A stretch of 64,000 nucleotides of DNA from Bacteroidales bacterium (GTDB taxonomy: Bacteria > Bacteroidota > Bacteroidia > Bacteroidales > UBA932). The notes beneath the pieces were generated by a model. The model searched no databases and had not been told where the DNA came from. It saw only the letters and a list, made by a program, of their open reading frames with translations. The stretch lies in the NCBI GenBank assembly GCA_011620605.1, contig WOYW01000010.1:1-64000 (forward strand), given 5' to 3'. Position numbers and translations under genes: made by a program. Positions 1 to 7,865 of this stretch are shown one piece after another (position 1 is the stretch's first letter; each line of letters starts with the position of its first letter).

Positions 1-475
<475 letters not shown>

Positions 476-529
476 TGGAGCAAGTTTCGTTACGTGTTCT
501 GCTCTTTTCTTCCAATTTTTTTATTATTC

Positions 530-603
530 AGTCCCGTAGCTCAGTTGGTTAGAGCACTACACTGATAATGTAGGGGTCAGCGGTTCAACTCCGCTCGGGA
601 CTA
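530..603 (+). tRNA. tRNA-Ile (anticodon GAT)
   Basis: A 74-nt cloverleaf. The acceptor stem AGTCCCG pairs with CGGGACT, the D stem is GCTC/GAGC, and the anticodon stem CTACA/TGTAG encloses loop CTGATAA with anticodon GAT. The T stem is AGCGG/CCGCT. No CCA is encoded (ACT follows the discriminator A). It lies 55 bp after the 16S gene, the usual place for spacer tRNA-Ile in Bacteroidota rRNA operons. Confidence 0.96.
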
Positions 604-617
604 CTGCATAGCGCTAC

Positions 618-691
618 GGGGATATAGCTCAGTTGGCTAGAGCACCTGCTTTGCAAGCAGGGGGTCGTCGGTTCGACTCCGTCTATCTCCA
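618..691 (+). tRNA. tRNA-Ala (anticodon TGC)
   Basis: A 74-nt cloverleaf. The acceptor GGGGATA pairs with TATCTCC, the anticodon stem CCTGC/GCAGG encloses loop TTTGCAA with anticodon TGC, and the T loop is TTCGACT. The T stem GTCGG/CCGTC contains one T-T mismatch. No CCA is encoded. It lies 14 bp after tRNA-Ile as the second spacer tRNA. A 23S rRNA would normally follow, but a terminator follows instead. Confidence 0.95.
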
Positions 692-694
692 CAA

Positions 695-730
695 AAAGAA
701 ACACTTGTTTTCAGGTGTTTCTTTTTTTTT
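695..730 (+). terminator. Rho-independent terminator closing the 16S-tRNA-Ile-tRNA-Ala unit
   Basis: A 13-bp stem (AAAGAAACACTTG with CAGGTGTTTCTTT, one G-T pair) closes a TTTT loop and runs directly into a T tract ending at 730. It begins 3 bp after tRNA-Ala. It therefore ends the rRNA/tRNA transcript before any 23S gene and separates it from the sulfatase gene starting at 742. Confidence 0.85.
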
Positions 731-741
731 ACCTTTATGGT

Positions 742-2310
742 ATGAAAACCAAACAATTGCTGATACCATCTGGCGCAGCCATTGGTCTGTCGCTTGTACC
801 TATGCTGATATTATCCTGCAAACAGGATAAGCAAAACGACAACAAACCGGTAAACATTCTCTTTATTATGAGCGATGATCATTCCTATCAGACCATCAGC
901 GCTTACGGTCACGGGCTTAACAGTACTCCCAATATTGACAGGATCGCCCAGGAAGGAGTTCTCTTCACCAACAGTTTTGTGGCCAACTCCCTAAGCGGAC
1001 CCTCTCGTGCCTGTCTGCTGACCGGGAAACACAGTATTGCTAACGGATTCACAGATAACGGAACCATTTTTGACGGAGATCAGCTGACATTTCCAAAACT
1101 GTTGCAAAGGGCAGGTTACCAGACGGCTATAGTAGGTAAATGGCATCTTGGTTCGGAGCCGCAGGGTTTTGATTACTGGAACATTCTCATAGGACAGGGT
1201 CAGTATTATGCCCCAAGGTTTATTGACAACGGGGACACTACGGTTATTCAGGGCTATGCGACACAGATTACCGCGGATTTGACCATTAAGTGGCTGGAAG
1301 AGATCCGGGACAGGGAAAGACCTTTTATGTTGATGATGCACAACAAAGCTCCGCACAGGCCATGGCAGCCCGATATTCAGGATTTGGGAGCGTATGACAA
1401 TACGGATTTTCCCCTTCCCGCAAATTTTTATGATGATTACCGGGGACGTAAAGCGGCTGAATTACAGGAAATGAGCATTGCGGCAGATATGACCTTGGAC
1501 CGGGACCTGAAAATGGGTTTTGACTGGACAGCACGCATGTCCGAATCTGAACGTGAAGCCTGGAACACTTATTATGACAGTATCCGGGAAGAGTTTGACG
1601 CGTTACAACTATCGGGAAATGAACTTGCAGAATGGAAATACCAGCGCTATATGCGGGATTACCTGGGATGTATCAATTCCGTGGACCGTAACGTAGGACG
1701 TGTAATGGACTGGCTGGAAGCAAACGGTTTGCTTGAAAATACTATTGTCATATATACTTCTGACCAGGGGTTTTACATGGGTGAACACGGGTGGTTTGAT
1801 AAAAGATTTATGTATGAAGAATCTTTCCGGACGCCTCTATTGATAAGGATCCCAGAAGGATTACGGGGATCCTGTAGTCAATTGGTACAAAACATTGACC
1901 TGGCTCCCACATTCCTGGATATTGCCAATGTTCCTATACCTGATGATATGCACGGTATCTCCATGTTTCCACTTTTACAGGGCAAAAAATCCGGGAAACA
2001 CAGGGATGCCCTGTATTACCACTATCACGAATTCCCGGCCGAACACACGGTAAGGAAACATTACGGAATAAGGGATCAAAGATACAAACTCATACGGTTT
2101 TATGATGACGGTGCACCGACCGGTAACCGCAGGAGCATAAAAGATCATGAAAAAGCAAATATCCGCTTTAACGATTGGGAATTGTACGATCTGCAGGCAG
2201 ATCCCTCGGAAATGGATAATATATACGGCAAATCCGGGACCCGGAGAATAACACGGATCTTGAAACGTAAACTGGAAAAACTGCGTCAGCAGTACGGGGA
2301 ACTTCAATAA
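742..2310 (+). CDS. Ser-type sulfatase, predicted lipoprotein
   Basis: A 522-residue sulfatase of the alkaline-phosphatase superfamily that should hydrolyse a sulfate ester, probably on a glycan; the substrate cannot be read from sequence. The ATG at 742 gives a lipoprotein signal (LILSC, Cys26). The listed GTG at 715 lies inside the terminator stem and was rejected. The metal site begins at MSDDH. The signature SGPSRACLLTG (Ser85) is the Ser-type motif whose serine is converted to formylglycine by an anaerobic maturase. Later conserved motifs are KWHLG, HRPW, SDQGFYMGEHG and DKRFMYEESFRTP. The maturase gene follows after 10 bp, which supports the Ser-type assignment. No SusC/SusD genes or glycosidases lie beside it. 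Confidence 0.93.
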   Translation: MKTKQLLIPSGAAIGLSLVPMLILSCKQDKQNDNKPVNILFIMSDDHSYQTISAYGHGLNSTPNIDRIAQEGVLFTNSFVANSLSGPSRACLLTGKHSIANGFTDNGTIFDGDQLTFPKLLQRAGYQTAIVGKWHLGSEPQGFDYWNILIGQGQYYAPRFIDNGDTTVIQGYATQITADLTIKWLEEIRDRERPFMLMMHNKAPHRPWQPDIQDLGAYDNTDFPLPANFYDDYRGRKAAELQEMSIAADMTLDRDLKMGFDWTARMSESEREAWNTYYDSIREEFDALQLSGNELAEWKYQRYMRDYLGCINSVDRNVGRVMDWLEANGLLENTIVIYTSDQGFYMGEHGWFDKRFMYEESFRTPLLIRIPEGLRGSCSQLVQNIDLAPTFLDIANVPIPDDMHGISMFPLLQGKKSGKHRDALYYHYHEFPAEHTVRKHYGIRDQRYKLIRFYDDGAPTGNRRSIKDHEKANIRFNDWELYDLQADPSEMDNIYGKSGTRRITRILKRKLEKLRQQYGELQ

Positions 2311-2320
2311 ACCTGGTACA

Positions 2321-3532
2321 GTGATCAATAATACCCTGGAATCCATTCCTTTCAAATATGCACAGGAAGCATTTGGTCAAAGAGTGGTCGGAGTGATGAT
2401 CAAGCCTGTAGGGGCATTGTGTAACCTGGATTGCACGTATTGCTATTACCTGGACAAGAAAGATCTATACAATGGTAAAATTACCCGAATGGATATTCCA
2501 TTGCTGGAAAATTTTACCGAACAGTATATTGCTGCCAATCTTAAGGCGGATGAAATTTCCTTTTGCTGGCATGGCGGAGAACCGCTGCTGGCAGGATTGG
2601 ATTTTTTCAAACAGGCTGTTTCTCTTCAGAAAAAGCACAATCACGGCAAACAGATAAGCAATTCCCTGCAGACCAACGGCACGTTGATCAATCAAAAGTG
2701 GGTGGATTTTTTCAGGGAGAATAATTTTCTGGTTGGAGTTTCCATTGACGGTCCGTCGGCAATGCACGATGCCTTCAGGCGGGACAAACGCGGTCAGGGC
2801 ACGTTCTTACGTGTGTTGAAAGGCATTGAAATGATGTACAAAGGAGGAGTGCAATACAATACCCTTACTACCGTCAACAATGTGAACCAGGATCACGGCA
2901 GGGAAATTTATCATTTTTTGAAATCAATCGGCAGTTATCACATGCAATTTCTGCCCGTACTAGAATATGTAAAAAGCGTCATTGTACCCCCGGGCACCAC
3001 CGGATCATCCCGGGCTCCCTGGTCTGTATCGGCTGAAAAATACGGGCAATTCTTGTGCGATATATTTGATGTGTGGGTCACCGGTGATGTAGGGGTTCGG
3101 TTCCTGCCTTTTTTTGAAGCCGTTCTTGCCAATTACCTGGGAATATCTCCCGGAATATGTGCCTGGTGTGAAACATGCGGCAACAATGTAGTCCTGGAAT
3201 GGAAGGGGGATGTCTTCCTTTGTGATCATTTTGTATATCCGGAGTATAAGATCGGGAATATATCCGAAATGTCTTTTTCCCAAATGGCCGCTTCTGAAAA
3301 GCTGTTCCGGTTCGGGTTGGATAAAAGAAACCGGTTACCCCGTCAGTGTTTTCATTGTCCTTATTACAGGCTTTGCTACGGAGAATGTCCAAAACACCGA
3401 TTCCTAACCACCTCTGACGGCCAACCGGGTCTGAACGCTTTGTGTGAAGGGTATAAGACATTTTTTACCCATACGGAACCTTGGTTTAAAAAGATGGCCG
3501 AAAGTATGGAAAAGAATGGTTTACAACAGTAA
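2321..3532 (+). CDS. Anaerobic sulfatase-maturating enzyme (radical SAM/SPASM)
   Basis: A 403-residue radical-SAM enzyme expected to oxidise the active-site serine of the neighbouring sulfatase to formylglycine in the cytoplasm before export. The CNLDCTYC motif (Cys34, Cys38, Cys41) binds the catalytic Fe4S4 cluster. CWHGGEP and SLQTNG follow as in anSME and related enzymes. The C-terminal SPASM cysteines (CAWCETCGN, CDHF, CFHCPYYRLCYGECPKH) would hold two auxiliary clusters. The start is a GTG 10 bp after the sulfatase stop. No better start exists upstream of the radical-SAM core, so the pair is probably one transcript. The last 12 bp overlap the convergent gene. Confidence 0.92.
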   Translation: MINNTLESIPFKYAQEAFGQRVVGVMIKPVGALCNLDCTYCYYLDKKDLYNGKITRMDIPLLENFTEQYIAANLKADEISFCWHGGEPLLAGLDFFKQAVSLQKKHNHGKQISNSLQTNGTLINQKWVDFFRENNFLVGVSIDGPSAMHDAFRRDKRGQGTFLRVLKGIEMMYKGGVQYNTLTTVNNVNQDHGREIYHFLKSIGSYHMQFLPVLEYVKSVIVPPGTTGSSRAPWSVSAEKYGQFLCDIFDVWVTGDVGVRFLPFFEAVLANYLGISPGICAWCETCGNNVVLEWKGDVFLCDHFVYPEYKIGNISEMSFSQMAASEKLFRFGLDKRNRLPRQCFHCPYYRLCYGECPKHRFLTTSDGQPGLNALCEGYKTFFTHTEPWFKKMAESMEKNGLQQ

Positions 3533-4159
3533 CCGTTCTTCGGGAGAATAAAGAATTTTTTCCAAAAACGGCTGAAGAGCATCCCGGAAAATGTAAACCA
3601 TAAGAATGACCATCAGGATAATAACGAATATGGTCAGTAGAACCCATGGCCATTTCCTGTTTTTTTTCGGTGGGGTGGGCTTAACGACGGGTTCTTGAAC
3701 CGGGACATCAACGGTTTGAGCAGGCGGGTCCGAAAGTTCGCATATCACCCTGGACGGCATTGGCAGCGGACTTAATGAAAGAGGTACCAGTCCGAATCCG
3801 TTTGGATTTATCTGAACATTTTTGTCCATCACAAAAAAAACATCACCCTCCTTTGTCCTTCTGAGTTTTCCGAATCCTTCCAGGGTTACAGATCTTTCTT
3901 TGGACAATTTTTTGGAGATCTCTGACAACAATCCTTTCAGTTCGTCTTTGGAGTTGATTGCTTTTTCCAGCAGCCCGTCGTTCCATATCTCACTTTCTTT
4001 AAAAGATATACGTCTGCCGGGAGGCATCAGAACGTGCGAATCGTGTGTTAGTGTAGCCGGGGTTTCTTCAGCCATAAAGCTGCCCATATCGCCCAGCGAT
4101 ACCCTGTTATGTGTACTTAACAATTCTATGCAATGTAAGGCGAGAAGGGATGTATCCAT
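3521..4159 (-). CDS. HU-CCDC81-like membrane protein
   Basis: A 212-residue protein. Residues 1-130 resemble the two small HU-like domains of the bacterial HU-CCDC81 family: the first contains VSLGDMGSFMAEE, the second SVTLEGFGKLRRTKEGDVFF. A Pro-rich linker and one strongly hydrophobic helix (residues about 172-195, WPWVLLTIFVIILMVILMV) follow. Relatives often end in a periplasmic SPOR domain that binds denuded peptidoglycan. Here only about 15 residues follow the membrane segment, so that domain is absent. The function is not established; a link between the nucleoid and the envelope is speculation. It is convergent with the maturase, with a 12-bp overlap. Confidence 0.7.
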   Translation of the reverse strand: MDTSLLALHCIELLSTHNRVSLGDMGSFMAEETPATLTHDSHVLMPPGRRISFKESEIWNDGLLEKAINSKDELKGLLSEISKKLSKERSVTLEGFGKLRRTKEGDVFFVMDKNVQINPNGFGLVPLSLSPLPMPSRVICELSDPPAQTVDVPVQEPVVKPTPPKKNRKWPWVLLTIFVIILMVILMVYIFRDALQPFLEKILYSPEERLLL

Positions 4160-4194
4160 ATAATCAGCAAATTTATACTTTTTTTATAAAAGAT

Positions 4195-4226
4195 TTTGCT
4201 GGTTCAGGAAAATCCGTTTATATTTG
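4195..4226 (+). promoter_or_regulatory. Bacteroidota-type promoter of tRNA-Asn
   Basis: TTTG (4195-4198) and TATATTTG (4219-4226) are separated by 20 bp, close to the TTTG-N19-TAnnTTTG consensus of the Bacteroidota primary sigma factor. The tRNA starts 21 bp downstream. Confidence 0.65.
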
Positions 4227-4247
4227 CACTCCCGTTTGGAAAAAAAT

Positions 4248-4321
4248 TCCTCATTAGCTCAGTTGGTTAGAGCACCTGACTGTTAATCAGGGGGTCCAAG
4301 GTTCAAGTCCTTGATGAGGAG
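4248..4321 (+). tRNA. tRNA-Asn (anticodon GTT)
   Basis: A 74-nt cloverleaf. The acceptor TCCTCAT pairs with ATGAGGA, the D stem is GCTC/GAGC, and the anticodon loop CTGTTAA has anticodon GTT. The T arm is CAAGG TTCAAGT CCTTG. No CCA is encoded. It has its own promoter and terminator and lies directly upstream of an AT-rich ATPase gene. I saw no duplicated tRNA end downstream that would mark an attachment site. Confidence 0.96.
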
Positions 4322-4325
4322 CTAT

Positions 4326-4360
4326 AAAGCGGACAGTATTGATTGCTGTCCGCTTTTCGT
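4326..4360 (+). terminator. Terminator after tRNA-Asn
   Basis: An 11-bp perfect stem, AAAGCGGACAG with CTGTCCGCTTT, with a 9-nt loop and a short T run, located 4 bp after the tRNA. Confidence 0.75.
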
Positions 4361-4402
4361 TTGTGACTCTTAACGATTTGGATGCTCCATTGTTAAGCAG
4401 AA

Positions 4403-4441
4403 AAAGTTCACACATTTGTGGTCCACAAACTTGTGAACTTT
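4403..4441. promoter_or_regulatory. 39-bp near-perfect palindrome, probable operator
   Basis: The two 19-bp arms, AAAGTTCACACATTTGTGG and CCACAAACTTGTGAACTTT, flank a single central T at 4422; 17 of 19 positions pair. The right arm contains the TTG -33 element of the ATPase promoter, so a protein bound here would block or control transcription. A second, shorter inverted repeat (CTTAACGAT/ATTGTTAAG, 4369-4397, one mismatch) lies just upstream. The binding protein is unknown; autoregulation by the ATPase is possible but not shown. Confidence 0.75.
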
Positions 4442-4460
4442 AAGAGAATGATTATCTTTG
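4431..4460 (+). promoter_or_regulatory. Promoter of the ATPase gene
   Basis: TTG (4431-4433) and TATCTTTG (4453-4460) are separated by exactly 19 bp, matching the Bacteroidota promoter consensus. The ATG is at 4482. The -33 element lies inside the palindrome. Confidence 0.75.
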
Positions 4461-4481
4461 CACATAGTAAATCAGAGTGAT

Positions 4482-5615
4482 ATGGATAAACCTTTCGTAT
4501 ACGGAGCGACAGTTTCTGGTGATAATTTCACCGACAGAGTCAAAGAGACAAAACATATCTCAATGAACTTCAATGCAGGAATGAACACCATCTTGATAGC
4601 TCAAAGAAGACAGGGAAAGACTTCACTTATCAATAAGGTCAAGGACTACGTTAATTCTTCTGAAATCTATGTTATATCTTTGGATATATACGATTGCAGA
4701 AGTGAATATGACTTTTATGAAAGATTCGCTTCATCAATCATTAAAGCAACGGCAGGAAAGATTGAGCAAGTTTCCAGAGTAGTAGCAGATTTTCTTGGCC
4801 GGGTAACGCCAAAGATCAGCATCAGTCCTGATTTGTCCAGTGACTTTTCGCTATCATTGGGCATTTCACCCAAAAGTATAAATCCGGAAGATGTATTGAA
4901 TCTCCCCGAACGGATTGCTGATAAAAAAGGAATTCACATAGTAATATGCATAGACGAATTTCAACAAATAGGTGAATTTCCAGACTCTTTGACAGTACAG
5001 AAAAAAATGCGTTCTGCCTGGCAATTGCATAAGAATGTGTCATATTGTCTGTATGGCAGTAAAAAGCATTTAATGGAGAAGTTGTTCCAGAATAAAAGTA
5101 TGCCGTTTTTCCAATTTGGAGATATGATTTTCTTAGAAAGAATTTCAACTGTTGACTGGGTGAACTATATATGTTCCAGATTTAAAGCGTTCGATAAATC
5201 TATATCAAAAGAATATGCCCGTTATATATGTGAAAAAGTTGAGAATTATTCATCATACGTACAACAATATGCCTGGAATGTAATGGTGGAAGCAGGAGAT
5301 GTCGTTTCTGAAGAAGATTTAATTGAAGGATATAATGCATTAATAAAGCAAACATCAGCTCTGTTTCTGGCGCAGATCTCGAATCTGTCATCTTACCAAA
5401 TGAATTTTTTAAGAGCAATTTCTGCCGGAATACATTCTGGTTTCAGTTCACAGGGAATACTTGAAGACTACAGGCTTGGCACGAAATCCAATATTGCAAG
5501 ATTACAGATATCTTTGGTTGATAAAGAGCTGGTGGAGAAAATTGGCAAAGAATGCTTTTTTGCCGACCCGGTTTTGAAAGTCTGGTTCCAAAAAGAGTAT
5601 TGCAGATATTGTTAA
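4482..5615 (+). CDS. P-loop ATPase of the archaeal-ATPase (STAND-like) type
   Basis: A 377-residue ATPase of unknown role. Walker A is RRQGKTS (residues about 38-44), preceded by a typical NTILIAQ strand. Walker B is IVICIDEFQQ. The C-terminal 100 residues look helical and winged-helix-like. The ATG at 4482 is preferred over the listed start at 4458, which lies inside the -7 element. The gene is visibly AT-richer than its neighbours (AAA, GAA, ATA and TTT codons dominate), suggesting recent acquisition next to tRNA-Asn. It stands alone, with its own promoter and palindrome. Relatives occur in many copies in Bacteroidota and archaea; a defence or toxin-like role has been discussed for STAND proteins but cannot be inferred here. 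Confidence 0.72.
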   Translation: MDKPFVYGATVSGDNFTDRVKETKHISMNFNAGMNTILIAQRRQGKTSLINKVKDYVNSSEIYVISLDIYDCRSEYDFYERFASSIIKATAGKIEQVSRVVADFLGRVTPKISISPDLSSDFSLSLGISPKSINPEDVLNLPERIADKKGIHIVICIDEFQQIGEFPDSLTVQKKMRSAWQLHKNVSYCLYGSKKHLMEKLFQNKSMPFFQFGDMIFLERISTVDWVNYICSRFKAFDKSISKEYARYICEKVENYSSYVQQYAWNVMVEAGDVVSEEDLIEGYNALIKQTSALFLAQISNLSSYQMNFLRAISAGIHSGFSSQGILEDYRLGTKSNIARLQISLVDKELVEKIGKECFFADPVLKVWFQKEYCRYC

Positions 5616-5662
5616 AAGGTGTAAAATTATTGTCGAAAAAATAAAATAGTCTAAATATCGTT

Positions 5663-5983
5663 ATGATCGAGACTTGGAACCTTACCAAAAAATTTGGGAC
5701 GCTTACCGCCGTGGACAATCTGAATTTGTCCATTGCACGCGGTGAGTTGTTTACTTTGCTGGGACTGAACGGGGCCGGTAAGACCACGACCATTAAAATA
5801 CTTTCGTGTCTGATAAGGCCTTCCGGCGGGTTTGTAGGTATACCCCTGTCTGTGAAACTGGTCTACACATTCCTTTCATTTATTCCCTTCGTCCTTTTCT
5901 CCGGGTTTTTCGGAATATTTCCGGGAATAATATGCCGGGAAATGCAGGTAATGGCCGGGAGAAACATTAAAAAAAGACAGTGA
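5663..5983 (+). pseudogene. ABC transporter remnant: ATPase N-terminus fused to a membrane fragment
   Basis: The 106-codon ORF starts as a normal ABC ATPase ([12 protein letters not shown], Walker [13 protein letters not shown]) for about 56 residues. It then changes abruptly after LIRPSGG into a hydrophobic stretch ([21 protein letters not shown]) with a basic tail. The Q-loop, signature motif, Walker B and H-loop are all missing. The simplest reading is an in-frame deletion that joined the start of an ABC ATPase to the end of a downstream permease or fused exporter gene, with the junction near 5831. It cannot hydrolyse ATP as an ABC protein. A short functional membrane peptide is not excluded but unlikely. 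Confidence 0.75.
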
Positions 5984-6006
5984 TCTTTTTTCGCAGAAAA
6001 ATGAGA

Positions 6007-6564
6007 TCAGACAACAAATAAATGTTCCAATAAGATCTTCAGCCCAATAAGTATCAGAATAATACCTCCCGTAAGTTCTGCTTTTGAACTTAACCGGGAA
6101 CCGAACAGATGTCCCAGTTTAACACCCAGAAATGACATCACAAAAGTTACTGCGCCTATCAAAACTACTGCCGTTATGATATTGGTTTCCAAAAATCCCA
6201 GGGTGATCCCTGCCGCCAGGGCATCTATGCTTGTAGCCAAAGCCAGTATGAACATGGATCTTAACCCGAAAGAACAATCCTGTTGTTCTTTCTCTTTAAA
6301 GGATTCTACAACCATTCTGCCTCCTATGAACCCCAACAGAAGGAAGGCGATCCAGTGATCATAAGAAGCTATCAGGTGGTGAAACCGGACACCTGCCCAG
6401 TACCCTATCAAAGGCATAAGTGCCTGGAATACACCAAAGAAGAGACCTGCTTTCAGTGCATTTCCCCAATTCATACGGGATTGTGTCATTCCTTTACATA
6501 CAGATACTGCGAAAGCATCCATGGCCAGCCCTATGGCCATAAAGATCAGGCTCAGTGTTTCCAT
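6007..6564 (-). CDS. mntP: MntP-type manganese efflux pump
   Basis: A 185-residue inner-membrane protein with six predicted helices, matching the MntP (YebN) family in length and motifs. The first helix has GLAMDAFAVSVCKG and the fourth has ALATSIDALAAGITLGF, the two acidic membrane motifs needed for Mn2+ export in this family. It ends in the hydrophobic GGIILILIGLKILLEHL. The first 13 bp overlap the end of the TolB-like gene upstream on the same strand, so it may be the last gene of that transcript. No manganese riboswitch or MntR site was recognised. Confidence 0.9.
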   Translation of the reverse strand: METLSLIFMAIGLAMDAFAVSVCKGMTQSRMNWGNALKAGLFFGVFQALMPLIGYWAGVRFHHLIASYDHWIAFLLLGFIGGRMVVESFKEKEQQDCSFGLRSMFILALATSIDALAAGITLGFLETNIITAVVLIGAVTFVMSFLGVKLGHLFGSRLSSKAELTGGIILILIGLKILLEHLFVV

Positions 6565-7865
6565 TCTTGTGCTTTGATATGTTTTGCCCTGAAAATATCC
6601 TGCGGATAAAAAGAGATTATCCCTTTTACGAATTCAGGAAGGTTGTAAGATTGCATCAAATTCAGATCAGACCGGGGATCTTTCTGTGGAAGAGCAAACG
6701 GTTTGTTAAAAGTGCCCCTTTCGTTCATGTGTGCCAGGTTAAGGCGGGTGTATCGTCCATCATCCCTGCGTGAACTGAATACGACCCATTTGGAAGCAGA
6801 ACTCCAGCTGTGGTAGCTTTCCGTATCCGGACTGTTCAGGGCCGCCGTCGGTTCCGTCTTGCCAGTAGAAAGATCCATCAGCCACAGATCGGCATCATCA
6901 TGCCAAATGGTAAAATTCCCGTATGCAGACCCGGTAAACATCAGGGAACGGCCGTCGGGAGAAGGCCCTGGGAATGAAACCGACAGCCCTGCCGGATCGC
7001 TTAAAGGATACAATCTCTCCGCGGGAGGTGCCACTGTGTTGGTTCCCGGGTTGAGAGGAATACTGTACAGGGAGTAGCGGATATTGTCCAGGACAGAAAC
7101 GTGAGCAATATTGCGAAACGGTGCTGCCGTATAATATAGCGTTTGCCCGTCTGCAGAGAAAGCAGGGAATGTCTCCAGGACCGTGGAGTCACATAAGACG
7201 GGATGTATGTGCACTGCCTGCTTTTTGAGTTCGTAAATCACAATGTCCGACCAGGTGTCAAATACATCTATGACTTTTTCGGGGACGTTTTGAAACGATT
7301 GCAGAATGTTATTTACCGAGTAGGCTATGTGGCTCCCTGAAGGATGCCAGTGGGGATAGACACATGCCGAGACGGTTCCCGGAATTATTGTATCAATATG
7401 CGTAAGTTCTCCCTCCGAGCGAACCAGGGTGCCCCTGCCCGGGCCGCGCAAATGGAACTGAAACCTCTGCTGATCTGCCGCGGCAAAAGAATGGCAATTG
7501 ACGCAGGAATTGGTGATGAGCGTATTTTCGATAACCGCGGTTTCCCTGAAAGAAACCAGGCGGGATTGTTTACCGACAATGAGGGCTTTGACCGGGGATC
7601 CGTCTTTGGCCATAAAATTGAGCGGTGCAATGGTATGGGCGTATTGAGGGCCCAGGAACCCGGGCGAATTGTTGCCGCGCCTGATCTCCGAAAGCAAAAG
7701 GTTCAATTCTGTTTTTACGGAAGCATCTATGGTGACATCTTTGTAACGGGGTAAATTGTTGGGTTGCATTGTTTGCATCCAGGCAATCAGTTCCTGGTAA
7801 TGACGCGGCACAGGAGCTACTGCGGGAAAGAGGTTGTGTAGGGCTTCCGAATTTTTATGAAGCAT
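6552..7865 (-). CDS. TolB-like beta-propeller protein with CxxCH motif, N-terminus probably rearranged
   Basis: A 437-residue ORF. From about residue 75 it resembles the Bacteroidota TolB-like/PD40 proteins: TIAPLNF, then NSCVNCHSF (a CxxCH haem-type motif), then propeller repeats such as FPAFSADGQTLYYTA, SFPGPSPDGRSLMFT and YHSWSSASKWVVFSS. The first 70 residues contain no export signal and read like the C-terminal end of the upstream DUF6057 protein (VPRHYQELI). The stretch between IAPLNF and the CxxCH motif is much shorter than I expect for the family. A deletion that joined two adjacent genes fits best. The ORF starts at an ATG overlapping the DUF6057 stop (TGATG). Without a signal peptide the product would be mislocated, so it may be non-functional. 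Confidence 0.65.
   Translation of the reverse strand: MLHKNSEALHNLFPAVAPVPRHYQELIAWMQTMQPNNLPRYKDVTIDASVKTELNLLLSEIRRGNNSPGFLGPQYAHTIAPLNFMAKDGSPVKALIVGKQSRLVSFRETAVIENTLITNSCVNCHSFAAADQQRFQFHLRGPGRGTLVRSEGELTHIDTIIPGTVSACVYPHWHPSGSHIAYSVNNILQSFQNVPEKVIDVFDTWSDIVIYELKKQAVHIHPVLCDSTVLETFPAFSADGQTLYYTAAPFRNIAHVSVLDNIRYSLYSIPLNPGTNTVAPPAERLYPLSDPAGLSVSFPGPSPDGRSLMFTGSAYGNFTIWHDDADLWLMDLSTGKTEPTAALNSPDTESYHSWSSASKWVVFSSRRDDGRYTRLNLAHMNERGTFNKPFALPQKDPRSDLNLMQSYNLPEFVKGIISFYPQDIFRAKHIKAQEWKH

Noticed and set aside
715-741. GTG start giving a 531-residue sulfatase
   Set aside because: It lies inside the terminator stem and spoils the lipoprotein signal; ATG at 742 gives a clean signal with Cys26.
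4248-5983. Integrated mobile element at tRNA-Asn
   Set aside because: No integrase, no repeated tRNA 3' end and only one AT-rich gene; acquisition remains possible but an element cannot be delimited.
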